Of a DNA stretch of 64,000 bases, positions 25,305 to 37,900 are shown one piece after another. The number at the start of each line of letters is the position of its first letter. Position 1 is the first letter of the stretch. The position numbers and the translations under genes were made by a program. The notes below the pieces were generated by a model. The model was not told the DNA's origin. It did not search any database and worked only from the letters and a program-made list of their open reading frames with translations. Source of the stretch: Notospermus geniculatus (Eukaryota > Nemertea > Pilidiophora > Heteronemertea > Lineidae); the NCBI GenBank assembly GCA_002633025.1, contig NMRB01000032.1, positions 395,932-459,931 on the forward strand, given 5' to 3'.

Positions 25305-25552
25305 GAAACTCAAACAAACCACTGCATGGAATATTTAACAATTTGGTAAAGTTACTCTTCAGAGAGAGTGGTTGTGTAGATGCCAAATTCCCTGGGACTC
25401 AGTCATTCAGTTTGGCATACTGAACACTATGCCCTGAACACACATCAAGTTCCTTCCTGGCTCTTCACAGATTCTGAACACCACTTGACCATCCAGTATA
25501 AACTGGGCACCAGATTATCTCAGCAAAAGTTGACATATTTCTTCATGGCACT

Positions 25553-28500
25553 TCAGTCATATGCAAGGCGGAAATTTCTTTCTTGTTCCCGCCGTCGTAC
25601 ATCAGCCAATTTGGAAACCTCATCTACTTTCCTTTGAACAAGAGCTGTAAAAAAGAGTGATACATATACCAACACAGGATTTTGGAAAACTTCAGGTATC
25701 AGTTCCAGAGTGAGCATCTCTACAGACCAGTACATCTATAAATTTAAACATTCATTTCAGCCAGATGGTGATCATGGAATTGCATCAATGAGTAGGCATT
25801 ACTTCTGTTTCTCAACCCACAAACAATCCTACCTGAATTTTGATCTATCCATTGCAATGAGTCCATGTGTGCATTAAGAATTTTTGCTATTTGATTCACC
25901 TGAAAGGACAGAATCAGTGAAAGAAGATTGGTACTGTTTTGACAACAGAAACAAAAAGTTATCATAACATGAAAATGACACCAAACCTAAACCCTGCCTG
26001 TCGTAAGAACCCCTCGCGCCGCTGTGCTGGTATAAAAATAACTTAGATTGTTATATACATGTATTACGACGGCAAAGACCCTCAAGGGCCATGACGCCTT
26101 GATGATGATGATGAAGAATATTGTGTCCGTCATACATGTGCCAATGACAAAAGTTTCACGTTTATTAAGTCAGAAAAAAACCCTGATACTTGAGCAAAAA
26201 CTCACCGGATCTGTGTTATCTTGACTTCCACTAGAAGCATTCAAATGTTCAACTATCTCCTTTAGGTCATTTCCCATTCTCTTCAACTGGGCATCAATAT
26301 TCTCTGCCATTTGGTACCTGAAGCCAGAAATATATCCAGATGAGTTGGAAACATGACATATCTTTAAAGGATATTTTAACATGACAGCAATCAAGTCAAT
26401 GAATATGGGATTATCAATCTTAAGGACAACAGGAGTAGAGCTCTGTTTTTCTGTGAAGGGCAAGGTCAGCCACACACGTCTGTTGTGTTGTGCAGGAGAA
26501 GAGGAGTGGGATCATTCGGTGTCATTAATCTTACGTGTGTTCTCTCTCTAAGTCAGCATGCTGTTGGTAGCCTATGGGTGGTAACTGATCTACTGCTTTC
26601 TCCAAAGGTTCTAACATTTCTTCTAGTTCTTTCTGCTGTGCTTGAATGAAGTCTAGTTCGTGATCTAAGCGCTTTTGGTCTAATTTCACCTTCTCAACAT
26701 CTGCATTGAGCTGTGTTATCTGCAAATAGAAGATGAATTCAGGAATGCCGATAGAATCAATAGACACTAACATACTTAAGTAAGTCTGAGTAGATCTCAT
26801 CCAGTGAAAAAATAAGCTTCAAACAGGGAAATTGGAACTACCTATTGACTCAAAGATATGCATCATATCCCAACACGCTTTAAATTCTGAGCCCCAGAAG
26901 CTAGTTTTTCAAGAAATCCAGGAGCTTTGGGAGTCCAAGGGAGAGAAAATGCAAAAAACTTACACTGTCCCCATTTTCAATCAGCAGTCTGTCCCAGGCA
27001 TTCACTTGTAAAGCTTGTTGTAAGAAAATACTCTCCTGTTCTTCCAAGTCCAAAGTCCATTTGTTAATGAGCTCCTCTAGTTGTCTGTAATTCATGGATG
27101 GAGCTTGGGCAGTTGAAGCAGTACTGAAAGATGAGAAGCCTCATGGTAAGTTTAAGCCATTTCTTTTCCAGCAAAACCAATGTCAGCTACAACTCAACCA
27201 TTCAAAGGACTGTTTTCCTCCGATAACACTTTTATGCTCAAAAGAAGGAATACATCGTATGTAATTAGCAGTTTAGCACGTTATTTCATGACACAAATGA
27301 TCAGACTGTGCCATTACTTTTACAGGACAACAGCAACTCTGTGAAAGAAGTTCCAGGAATTCATATTTTTTCCTTTCCCTTTTGAATCTACTCACGTAGT
27401 AGTTACAGTTGTCAAACTTGTAGTTGTGGTCGCTGTTGACGTTGCAAGTGAGGGAAATGTAGACAATGTTGTTGTTGTGGCTGTTGAGGATGCTGCAGTA
27501 GATGTTGCTAAACTCCCTAAAGTAGCTCCACCAGAGAATGTAAAACCAGGCTTTGCAGCAGTCGTAACAGCAGAGGTAGTGGCTGCTGGGGTCGATCCTA
27601 GTTTTAATCCTAAAGCGGGTGCAGCAGATGCTGCTGATGGAGTGGCAAATGCCCCTGTCAGTCCTGAGGGTGCTGTGGCTGTAGTGCTTGCTGGTGTGGT
27701 TGTATCAAGTTTCAGACCACCTGGAAAGAAGAACGTTTCTGGTAGAACAACAGTAACTTCCTCACAATTATTCAATCAAAGATACTAGTAGTTGCTTTCA
27801 ACTTCAATAGCAAAGAAAATTCCAGAACTAGATATCTTGTGGAATCCATGACAGGACTGATTACATCAAATAACTTAACACAAGGATCACAAAATATAGA
27901 TGGAATAACACAACCAAACACACCTGAGGCAAAAGAAAATCCTCCACCAGGTGCAACTGTGGGTGTGGCTGTGGGCTTTGCCGATGTTGAAGCAGGAGCG
28001 GCAGCTGCAGTAACTGTTGCTGCAGCAGGCTGCGGAGTGACTGCCAATGTAGATTTACCACCAGCTAGACCACTGAAGAATCCACCAGTAGCTGCTCCTT
28101 GTGTTGCGCTTCCAAAAGTAAATCCTGTAGCACTAGATGTTGCCGAGGTTGAAGCTGGAGTTGCAGATGCTGATCCAGCTGCAGCTGATGGAGTGGCTCC
28201 AAAGCTGAAGCCTCCAGCGACAGCTGGCATGGCTGGTGCTGTTGTCCCTCCTAGTGATAAGCTTGGAGTTGTAGATGCAGATGGCTGTAATGCAGGGGTG
28301 GTTGTGCCAGCTGTTCCAAATGAGAATCCTCCAGTGCTTGAGGTTCCTGTGGCAGCTGTACCAAGCAGTGTACTGGTAGCTGCTGAAGATGTAACTGATG
28401 CAGCTGGTGTTCCACTCCCAAAGGAAAATCCAGATGGCTTAGCAGACGACTGTGACGTTGCACCAAAACTGAAACTAGATGCGGCTGCTGCTGAAGATGA

Positions 28501-28866
28501 TGCTCCAGGTGTGCCAAAGCTAAACCCTCCTGAAAATGTATTTAGTAAGTTTATTACAAAATTAACATTAAGCCAGCAGCAACAAGAATAAATGTCAACA
28601 ATTCACTTCAACACTGGCAGTACTATTTTCACTTCAAAGAACTTCGCAATGTGAATACTGCTCAATATCGCAGGCAATTTCAATGTACCTAATGCAGGGG
28701 TTGCAGCTGCAGTTGTAGCTACAGGTGCAGGAGCAGCCAGAGATGCTCCACCAAAAGTGAGGCCACTAGGTTTGGCAGATGTTGTGGCACTAGTAGTATT
28801 TGTTGTTGGTGTCCCAAATGTGAAGCTTCCAGTGCTTCCACCACCACCTCCAAAAGTGTATGACAT
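25553..28866 (-). CDS. NUP62: Nuclear pore glycoprotein p62
   Basis: FG-nucleoporin of the central channel. Its C-terminal coiled coil assembles with Nup54 and Nup58. Exons 28689-28866 (ATG 28864-28866), 27924-28529, 27396-27720, 26964-27123, 26535-26719, 26206-26317, 25833-25899, 25553-25644 sum to 574 codons plus stop (human 522). The first 370 residues are Ala/Thr/Ser-rich with about ten FG motifs (YTFGGGG, GFSFGTP, GFSFGSG, GFSFGTA, GFSFGATP, FTFGSAT). The C-terminal 200 carry the conserved coil: LEELINKWTLDLEEQE, QVNAWDRLLIENGDS, VEKVKLDQKRLDHELDFI, AENIDAQLKRMGNDLKEI, ILNAHMDSLQWIDQNS, RREQERNFRLAYD. A tttcag just upstream of the ATG points to a 5' UTR intron. The long plus-strand ORF over the FG region is an antisense shadow. 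Confidence 0.97.
26071..26119 (+). mobile_element. SINE tail fragment
   Basis: CGGCAAAGACCCTCAAGGGC followed by CATGACGCC and a GAT run parallels the 3' tail of the SINE at 14937-15243 (CGGCAAAAACCCAAAAGGGT, ACGACGCC, GAT-like repeat). It lies in a NUP62 intron. Confidence 0.45.
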
Positions 28867-28978
28867 GGTTCCTGCTCTGATGATGCTGAAAGAAGGACAT
28901 CATGACATAAGTCATTAGAAATCAGTCAAGGCAGTGCTGCTAAGTCATTGTAGCCTATTTGCTGTTGTCTGCGATAGT

Positions 28979-29081
28979 TGCAAATTTTCGACCCCACACC
29001 GGGGTCTTCTTCAGGCACTTTCAAGTCAAAATCCCAGAGGATTGACTTGACTGTGCCTGAAGAAGAGGTAACAAATTTGCC
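28979..29081. repeat. Nested foldback with GACCCC...GGGGTC core
   Basis: CTTCTTCAGGCAC pairs with GTGCCTGAAGAAG, CAAGTCAA with TTGACTTG, and the outer GCAAATTT with AAATTTGC. GACCCCACACCGGGGTC forms a further small hairpin. A similar GACCCCAATCGGGGTC occurs near 48490. Possibly remnants of a Penelope-like or foldback element. Confidence 0.45.
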
Positions 29082-29258
29082 AATATCGGGGACAACTTGG
29101 ATTAGGCCTACCGTACCAGTATATATTGTTTCACACTGTGTGCCGTTTTTTGTGCTTTATTTATAGGGTCTACCCTAGGCCTAAAAAGTTTATTTTGATT
29201 TTTGTCTATAGGCCTATTCATTCTTGGAGGAATAAAACCTGTTCCTCCAAGATTCATT

Positions 29259-30132
29259 NNNNNNNNNNNNNNNNNNNNNNNNNNNNNNNNNNNNNNNNNN
29301 NNNNNNNNNNNNNNNNNNNNNNNNNNNNNNNNNNNNNNNNNNNNNNNNNNNNNNNNNNNNNNNNNNNNNNNNNNNNNNNNNNNNNNNNNNNNNNNNNNNN
29401 NNNNNNNNNNNNNNNNNNNNNNNNNNNNNNNNNNNNNNNNNNNNNNNNNNNNNNNNNNNNNNNNNNNNNNNNNNNNNNNNNNNNNNNNNNNNNNNNNNNN
29501 NNNNNNNNNNNNNNNNNNNNNNNNNNNNNNNNNNNNNNNNNNNNNNNNNNNNNNNNNNNNNNNNNNNNNNNNNNNNNNNNNNNNNNNNNNNNNNNNNNNN
29601 NNNNNNNNNNNNNNNNNNNNNNNNNNNNNNNNNNNNNNNNNNNNNNNNNNNNNNNNNNNNNNNNNNNNNNNNNNNNNNNNNNNNNNNNNNNNNNNNNNNN
29701 NNNNNNNNNNNNNNNNNNNNNNNNNNNNNNNNNNNNNNNNNNNNNNNNNNNNNNNNNNNNNNNNNNNNNNNNNNNNNNNNNNNNNNNNNNNNNNNNNNNN
29801 NNNNNNNNNNNNNNNNNNNNNNNNNNNNNNNNNNNNNNNNNNNNNNNNNNNNNNNNNNNNNNNNNNNNNNNNNNNNNNNNNNNNNNNNNNNNNNNNNNNN
29901 NNNNNNNNNNNNNNNNNNNNNNNNNNNNNNNNNNNNNNNNNNNNNNNNNNNNNNNNNNNNNNNNNNNNNNNNNNNNNNNNNNNNNNNNNNNNNNNNNNNN
30001 NNNNNNNNNNNNNNNNNNNNNNNNNNNNNNNNNNNNNNNNNNNNNNNNNNNNNNNNNNNNNNNNNNNNNNNNNNNNNNNNNNNNNNNNNNNNNNNNNNNN
30101 NNNNNNNNNNNNNNNNNNNNNNNNNNNNNNNN
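29259..30132. other. Assembly gap (874 N)
   Basis: A run of N between the divergent NUP62 and MRPS21 genes. The shared promoter region and any 5' UTR exon of NUP62 are probably inside it. Confidence 0.99.
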
Positions 30133-30276
30133 TGCGCCTAGCGGTGAGTTCGGGAACCAAACTACGCGGGAAGCTACTCCAGCGCCGCGCGTGGCGACTG
30201 ACTGAGTGAGTCTAGGTCAAGGTCAAATTTTGTGACAACCGCAACAACTTCATGAACTTGCTTGGCCTAAGCTAAA

Positions 30277-30719
30277 ATGTCCAGAAATCACCTGCGTTTC
30301 CTGGCCAGAACAGTCCTGGTGAAAAATAATGAAGTTGAGGTCGCTTACAGGGCACTTGACAGGTAAAGTTGACCATGCCCCAAGTATAATGTACGCCAAA
30401 GTGCCGGCTAAAATAGGCTAGCTTGTCCAAAATTAGATACCCAGGCCTACATTTTACACTACATTATCCTATGGTTCCTTTTCTCGGATGTGATTGTGAG
30501 GTGTCATCTTTTATTGCAATCAATTGCATGTATCATTGCAGAATCCTTCACAATGAGAAGATAATTGAAGAAAATCGCAGGAACCAATACTACGAGAAAC
30601 CATGCCAGTGGCGAAGGAGAATCATGTATGAAAGGGCCAAACGCATCTATGATGGAGAAATGCAAAGGAAGATTCAATTTATCTCCAGAAAGAATAGAAT
30701 TGAGCCATACCCAAGATAA
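30277..30719 (+). CDS. MRPS21: Mitochondrial ribosomal protein bS21m
   Basis: Small-subunit protein of the mitochondrial ribosome. Two exons, 30277-30362 and 30542-30719 (gtaaag donor, attgcag acceptor), join in phase to 87 residues, the same length as the human protein. Conserved features are LRFLARTVLVKN, VAYRALDR, RRNQYYEKPCQWRRR, MYERAKRIYDGEM and FISRKNR. The last 50 nt of the CDS and the adjoining 3' UTR are repeated just downstream. Confidence 0.93.
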
Positions 30720-30816
30720 CGTCATTGGCAATAGGACTTAAAAGATTCAATTTATCTCCAGAAAGAACAGAATTGAGCATGTCAAGCCATACCCCAGATA
30801 ACGTCATTGGCAATAG
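30669..30816 (+). repeat. Tandem duplication of MRPS21 3' end
   Basis: 30669-30736 (end of CDS, stop and start of UTR) is repeated at 30742-30816 with a few changes and a 9-nt insertion (CATGTCAAG). The first copy has the in-frame stop, so the second is UTR or flank. Confidence 0.8.
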
Positions 30817-33800
30817 TGAATAGGAGTCAACTCGCTGTAGGACATCGACATTAAGAGTTGCAGAGACAGAGTTGATGATGTGATGATAGACTGTTGTCTT
30901 CATGTCATTGCGGAGCAGCGTTCATGAACCTGGAGATCAAACCTTTCATCAACATGGAAAGACTAATTTACATGATACCTGGACAGTTGAGCATGATCAC
31001 TGTACGTGTCACATTTGCACTGACAAATGATGCTCAACTCGCAATGCTGCATGTGCACATCTTCAAATGAGATGGAGGATGGATGCTACAAAGTAAATCA
31101 TGAATGTCATGTAATCCAAAAATGTAACAGTAATAATATTCATGGTAATCTATTGAATGCATTTTGAGTCAAATATGAATTCTGTTGTGGTGATTTCATG
31201 TCAGTTTTTCATTTTGTCCATAGCAGCAGATGGTAGACCTTTGTCTTATTTCATAGGAAATGATGGGTTGGCTTACCCACCATGACTACTTAACTGAAGG
31301 CGATCGCTAGGGCACCACAGTTCACTGTAATCAGCTATGGAAATTGTGTTTTGCCGGTGGTGTGGAGGGCTTGTGGGAGGACAACTGAAGAATTGTTCGA
31401 AAATGTCTGCTCCAATGAAGCAGGCAGAAGTATAATTCTGTGGATGGGTGAACCCACTGTACTGATGTTTACCACGTATCAACCTTGGCTATCAACACAT
31501 TCAAACTCCCATGTTGAGGGTGTGGATTCGGGTGTGGAGGTCTACATTTCATCAAGGTGAAACGATGATTAAACACCTGATTCTGGAGACAAAATAACAC
31601 AAGTCAAAACTACTGATTTCCAGGTCATTCATTCTTATTCCTAAAAACTGTACGAAACCATTGACAAGTGTTCTACATAGCACCAAGTTGTCTTTGATTT
31701 TCTGGAGTAATTTATACATTATTTACATGAAATTATGTACACATGATACAACCACATACAAAGTATTTATGTTACAACATCTGCGCTAAACATTGATGTT
31801 AATTCACACACAATTCACAAACTAAAAGTAATTTCAATGCACATCATTTCGTCAAAGTGTGGGCAATGTGTGGGCAATGTATTAGAGTTGGTAAATGAGG
31901 GCTGTTTGAGATTAAATGATTCAATAGTCTGTTGATGGTTCTCTGCCGAAAACGTAAAGCCATTTTGATTGGAATCAACACAGCAACTCCCATGATTGTT
32001 CCAATGATAGAAACTCCCATGTTTCAATTCTTCAAAAGCCTCACACAGGTCAGGTCCGGTCCTATAACAATGCCCTCAAACTTTGAGGATCACAAAAACC
32101 AAGACTGGGTGCAACCACTGACGGCTTCAGAAGGAAATCAAGTGGGCTATCATCACTGAACTATTAGCTAGCCAACTCTGCACATCCAAGTGTAATATGA
32201 AACATGACTAAACAGTTATCCATAAATATTCTCTGAGCTATGTTACATGTACAATGTTAGTTTCCATACCTTTTATTGTTCATACATGATTTGTCTATAG
32301 CTTAAATTCCTCTACACACAAATACAGAATTCTCATTGCATTCACACAGATTTGCAAATACTGCAAGACGAGTACGGTATATATGTACAGTTGTATCACA
32401 AATACCTCTCTCAACTGATGAAAAGTTAATAAATGTGCTCAACATGAGTTCATTGTGAGGCAATCTTTACAAGGAAAAATTTAAAATTGTTAAGAGATTT
32501 CACTAGATGTATTACCCTGACAGCTTCCAGAGAAGACCCGATGACACATGCGTTACTTGTCAGTGATGACATCAAATGGGCAAACTTTGGCCAGAGTGTG
32601 ATAGCCTCATGAATCACTGTTAAATACAATGCCTGAAAAGCTGATAATGGACTGGAAGGCTGTACCAGTATGCCAGTATACCGGTACATCAAAACGTAAA
32701 CACATTCAACACAACTGCAAACAAAAATTTCTGTGCAGAGATATGGTAAATCTAACAGGCGAAGTAAAGACAGAAACTGTGAGCGAAAAATCTAAACAGC
32801 GATAGAGAAAGTGAACTGCGAAGTAGGAGAAGAAAAGAGTTGTAAAGTGCATTCATTTACAACTAGAAAGCTATCACCCCGAATAATCAACAGTCTATGA
32901 GCTGAGATTTGATGATAAGATCCAAAAGAAGAAGACCTTATGGTGTCGTGAAGATGTAGGTGATAGTGTAGATGACTTTCTTTGATCCCTTTGACCTAAG
33001 TCCTTTCACTTTGACCTCAACATCATAAAGGATGCAACAGAATGATCAGATGCAGATGATGATAAAGACAGAGGTCACACCCGAATACTCAATTCCCAAG
33101 AAATGATGTCTGGTGTACTTGTCTGTTCTTGGGATTTCTTTTGTCAAACTGATCAAGGTCAAAGGAATCAATCTCGAAATTTCGAAAGATAGCCAGCCTC
33201 AGTGCTAGGCTAGTGTGACAACAACGAAATCTTAAAAACACCTAGTGGCTTGGTGAAAATCTGTGCATTAATTATGCTAATAGAAGCTAGCACTCCATAT
33301 ACAGGCTAGCTTCATCAATGCATTCCTTATGTTTGACACTGCTAAAAAACTAACTGTCCCTTTTAAGACTCTACCGGTAACATTTCAACCAGATTGAAGT
33401 AATGGGGAGGGCTGCGAACAATGTTTGTTCAACGAATTGCCGTAAAGGACAACTCCCTCTTGAATGGACTTCATCACACTCGCCTGAGGATGTATTTGGG
33501 TTGTTCGAGTACCGCAGTGGAAACATCAGTACCAATCACTGCTGAGGTTCCAGGATAAATCTCCTGTCAGGCCCTTCATTCATGTGATAGAGAGGGCAAT
33601 TCTCTTTGACAGTGCAGGTTTTCTCCGGGCTTTATATTCCTCCTGCTGTACATTTTTCACCCAACATTGTAAGTTGACTTTTGCAACCCCACATTCAAGA
33701 CAATGTAGGTTTGATGGTTTTTGGTTGAAATGTAACACATCTGTTTCTATAAAACCCTAAAAGGGCCAATAAAAATGCATCCACTAGATACTAGATAAGG

Positions 33801-34960
33801 ATGATTAAATCCTTGAGTCTCCTACAGACTCTAAAGTGCAGCAACTTGAAGAAATACAATTTCTTCTTAATCACAGGTGGTATCATTTTCGCCATGACAG
33901 AAATGGAAACAATTATACATCTACGGTACTTAAACCTGGCCAGAATATTTTGCGAATGATTGTGAGTTAACGGAAAAAGTAATGAGGAAGACTATATAGA
34001 TACACTGAACAAGAGAACTCTATAACTTATCAGATCATTATGAATGGTTTCCCTAGTTCAAATCCAACAGATCTTGATTTAAGAAGTGAGGCACCCTTCA
34101 AAAAAGGTACCCGAGTAAAGCTTCTGACTAGACAAGAAGGAAGTTACAAGCAAAGAGCGAATCCGGTACATGTATTTTGACTTGCAACTTAAGGCAGCAA
34201 TTCAGATGCAAATGCACCATTGAATTTCCAGGTAAAAGCATCTATCAGCATTCATGCATATCCCTCACAAGAGGCAATAAATCACATTATTGGGTCAAGT
34301 ACACAATACAGTATGTTTGATAATGGTTCTCAAAATGTAGAAATCTGTTATTCATAGCAAAGGTTTTCTTTTAATCGGTGTCACTCCTTATTTATTTTGA
34401 AGCTTTCTTTCAACAGCATACGACAACTGAGGGAATAATCCAAAACAATAACAAATCAATTTATTCCCTCAAACTGGCAAATCCCAAAATAAAAGACTGC
34501 ATCATGATTAATACACAATTTCACTTTTGCATAATCTGTTGATGTCATGGAGCATGAACTCACAGCCTTCCCTGACAATCTACCACAGTGACCAAAAGAG
34601 GTCACCACTGTCCTCATCGTCATGGAAACAACAGATCAATCTTTCCTACCCCGCGATTGGGTCCTATCACAAGTTGTAAGTGGCAGTTTTACCATCACAG
34701 GTTTAGAATAATAGCAGCTACGAGCAGCCTCAATCATGAATGCATCGCAATGTTAGCTGGTGCAAGTGCACACCATGAACATTCATTCAACTGGCATTTC
34801 ACTTCACTTGCATACTCAATGAAAATTCAAAACTCTTTGCATTGCCTTCATGCAAATCTTAAATTTTTTCAAAGGTATGAATAATTTCTGTGAATTTTAT
34901 TTCCTAACATCCTAGTTTCAAAAACAGACTGAAATGGTAACCAAATAATTTCTAATTTCA
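30817..34960. other. Intergenic region between convergent MRPS21 and OTULIN
   Basis: Over 4 kb without any exon I can support. It is AT-rich with scattered short repeats, for example a paired TTCCCAAGAAAT / TTCTTGGGATTT near 33.1 kb. TTTATT at about 34895 could be a minus-strand polyadenylation signal close to the OTULIN stop. Confidence 0.4.
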
Positions 34961-37900
34961 CTACGGCAACGCAACATTGTAGTGCCGGTCATCCTCGGCT
35001 ACCAGAGTAATCACAGGGATTTTTTTCTGTAGGTCCGAAGGGTAGTATGAGAGGAAGTCTTCACTGCTGCACTGCGAGGGACGGACTACTTCTATGATCA
35101 CACCAAGTGTATGACCTAAAAGGAACATCTCAACCTGAAAATGAACAAACAACACATTAAAAAGGGCTAAAAACCCACAGGTAAGATTCCAGAAGAAGTC
35201 AAAGATACTCAGTTCTCCCAAATGCACTGCAAGGCTCCGACTCCTCAAGTGAACATCCTTTGGTGGCCCTTGTTCTCGATAAAAGCCAATTTGAACCAAT
35301 CCATGAGTAAATTCAAGTTCATTTTGACCTATTTAATCAGGATACCTCTCAATCAAGGACAACTGAGTCAGTCCAGAAGGTGTCCTGAGAGGCTCCACAA
35401 TATTAGTCAAGACAAACCTGTTCTAGGCCACCACTGTCTCCGACTGTGTTTAAATGGTTCTTGAACAGCATGCTCGGATTGGGTGAGGTGTCCCTGGCAT
35501 ACATCAACCAGACGAAGACGGGAACTTCACGATCTGCTGCCATGTCTTCATAAACATCGATGGCGTGAAGCATCATCAATAATTTGACACCTTCCATCAT
35601 GCGGACATCAGTGACCTCATCCCTGTTCACCATTTTGATGAAAGCAGCTTCACGATCTTGTCGGCAGGTTAGATTAGATACCTCATTGAACTGAAGGAGA
35701 AGATTCACATATTTGAGACACGGTTGTTCAATTGACCACCTAAACGTCGAGGCTTTTATTTAGTTTTATGTGAGATCACAGCTCTCAACCAGGCCACGTA
35801 CCATATTATGCAGAGTAGACAGACACTCTTTCATATTGTCCAACGCCTCGTTTGATGTTCGCTGAAGACGGTTGGCAAAACTCCATTCTCTCAGGTAGGA
35901 ATGCTTGCCACCTAACCTCTCCTCCAAAGTCTGATAAAGAAAATCACCAGTTATTAGGGGATTCAAGCCATTTGAATCTGTCAGACAACAATTAGCGAAT
36001 CTTTCATTGTGAAATTTCTGAATAACAGTCATTATGAGGCAAGCAATTAGTGTTTCTGGCATTAATTTGTATGCGCGCGTGTGTGTGTGGGGGGGGGGGT
36101 GCATTAGGAATGACATCAAGTGTTCCCTCATAAGACAAGATGACAATACTTGTGGTATCCTCTCCCCCTTCACTGCCAACTGGTGACCCCACCCATACCA
36201 ATACATGACAAATGAAAGGAAAGGAAATTCTTACATCTAGTATGTTGTTAAGGCTACCAATGTGGTTGAAAAGGCCCACATTCTTAACAAATATCTGGAA
36301 CAGTGAGGCTCGAATGGCGCAGTAGTTGTCTCCACGGATCTTTCTCAGGTGGTGACAACGTACTTTGTCTACGATGAGGTGGTAACCCTGGAAACCAAGG
36401 AGAAACGGGTCTCAAAGCATTCGTGTAGAAACCTGGATCATGTGGAGGTGGTGGAAGGGTCGACTTTGATTAAGGGGAAATCTGCTTCTCAGCTGATAAA
36501 ATGATCACAATGACCAGTAACTGATTAATCATCTTCTCTACCGCAGTGACAGAGGCAAGTGCTTAAAATGACACCGAGCATGGTAGGCAGTGGTTGAGCA
36601 CCAGACTTAAGACCTTGAGGTCACAAAGTGTTGATAAAGGGAGAAACTACTTGAATTCAATAGCCAGCCTCCTAAGTATTTGCTCACTTTGACTATATTT
36701 TTAGCTGTGACTGTGTTTCCTCTCCATTCCTGCTCAGCATATGTCAGAATATCATGAAGTTCACCGACACTCATTGGTGCGTTCCCTTTCATTGGATTAA
36801 CTGGACCTGAAAAATAGAATCAGTGGCGTGGTTAAATTGTTGAATTTAAGAATGGAAATATCTTGGTAGCTGTTGACGAGAATGAAATCTGAAATAATTA
36901 AGTCATTGGTTCATCCTCCCAGTGCAAAATGAGTTGAGTAGGTTATGCTAATGATGATGTTTCAATGAAAATGAACAGCAAAAGGAACATGATTCTGCAT
37001 TGTTAAAGGGAGATGGCCATGAATCAGTCAAAAACTGTGTGAAGGACAATAGACTGACTGTGAAATGGTGTAAAGTATAGCATGGCGACAGATTCGTAAA
37101 ATGGAGACAGTGGAAGAGCAATTGTGATGACTAATATACAATACAAATACCGGTACATATTTTTACAAAGAGGGACATAAAAATGTAAAACAAAAATCCT
37201 ATGCCCCAACAAAGTTGAGTGTCAATATATTCAAAAATCCCCAACCAAAATACATGACTTGTGAACACTAACACAGGACCAAGCTGGCAGCAGTGAGAAG
37301 CATATTTTGGAATGCATTATCGTGGGTGCTGAAGAAAACCATAGATGAGCCCAGGCTTTGTTGCCAGCAGGATTTCTCACAGGGAAATCCACCACCTCCC
37401 CCGGTAACATCTATGAGCAGAAGCCAGCACACAACAGTTCATCCCTGTGGGTGCAATCATACCTCTTTGAGACAAACAGAACAACACACTAACAGCAGTC
37501 AGAGGGTGCAAGAACTAACAGCGAAATCAAGATGGCGTCTCTTTACCTGTCTCCTCTGAAGACGCAGCATGGTAGAAATTGCAAGTAATTTTGAAATGGC
37601 TAGTGTATCATATCAAAATACAAGTTACTAACCGCAGAAGAAAGATGGTTGTTAAAAATTACACAATTTCTTTCTAGTGGCAGTGTATTGGGTGAAATTC
37701 AATTACCATACTGTGAAAAATGTATTATGGATTATTGGAAAATGCCATCGGGTGTGGGATAGCAACAAGCGAGTCAAATGAAATGTCATACAGGTTTCAA
37801 TACACATTCCCAGGAGGCAATGCTGCATAGCAAGCCTTTGCCGAATAGGCAACAATGAAGGTACGAGGAAGCTGCATGGACATCTTAGGCAATCGCAGCA

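Larger units (their letters stand above)
23409..25552. other. Region upstream of BCAT fragment; single-N gap at 23663
   Basis: The 5' exons of BCAT are expected here on the minus strand but were not found. A lone N at 23663 marks an unsized assembly gap. CCGCCATATTGG at 24410-24421 and GGCCATATTG near 24824 resemble YY1 sites and may mark promoter DNA. TTTATT at 25299-25304 is a candidate minus-strand polyadenylation signal for NUP62. Confidence 0.45.

Noticed and set aside
27839-28591. 250-codon plus-strand ORF rich in Ala, Val and Pro
   Set aside because: It is exactly antisense to the NUP62 FG-repeat exon; the low-complexity coding strand leaves the reverse frame open.
29108-30209. Long ORFs through X residues near 29-30 kb
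   Set aside because: They consist mostly of assembly N; the ends are unrelated on the two sides.
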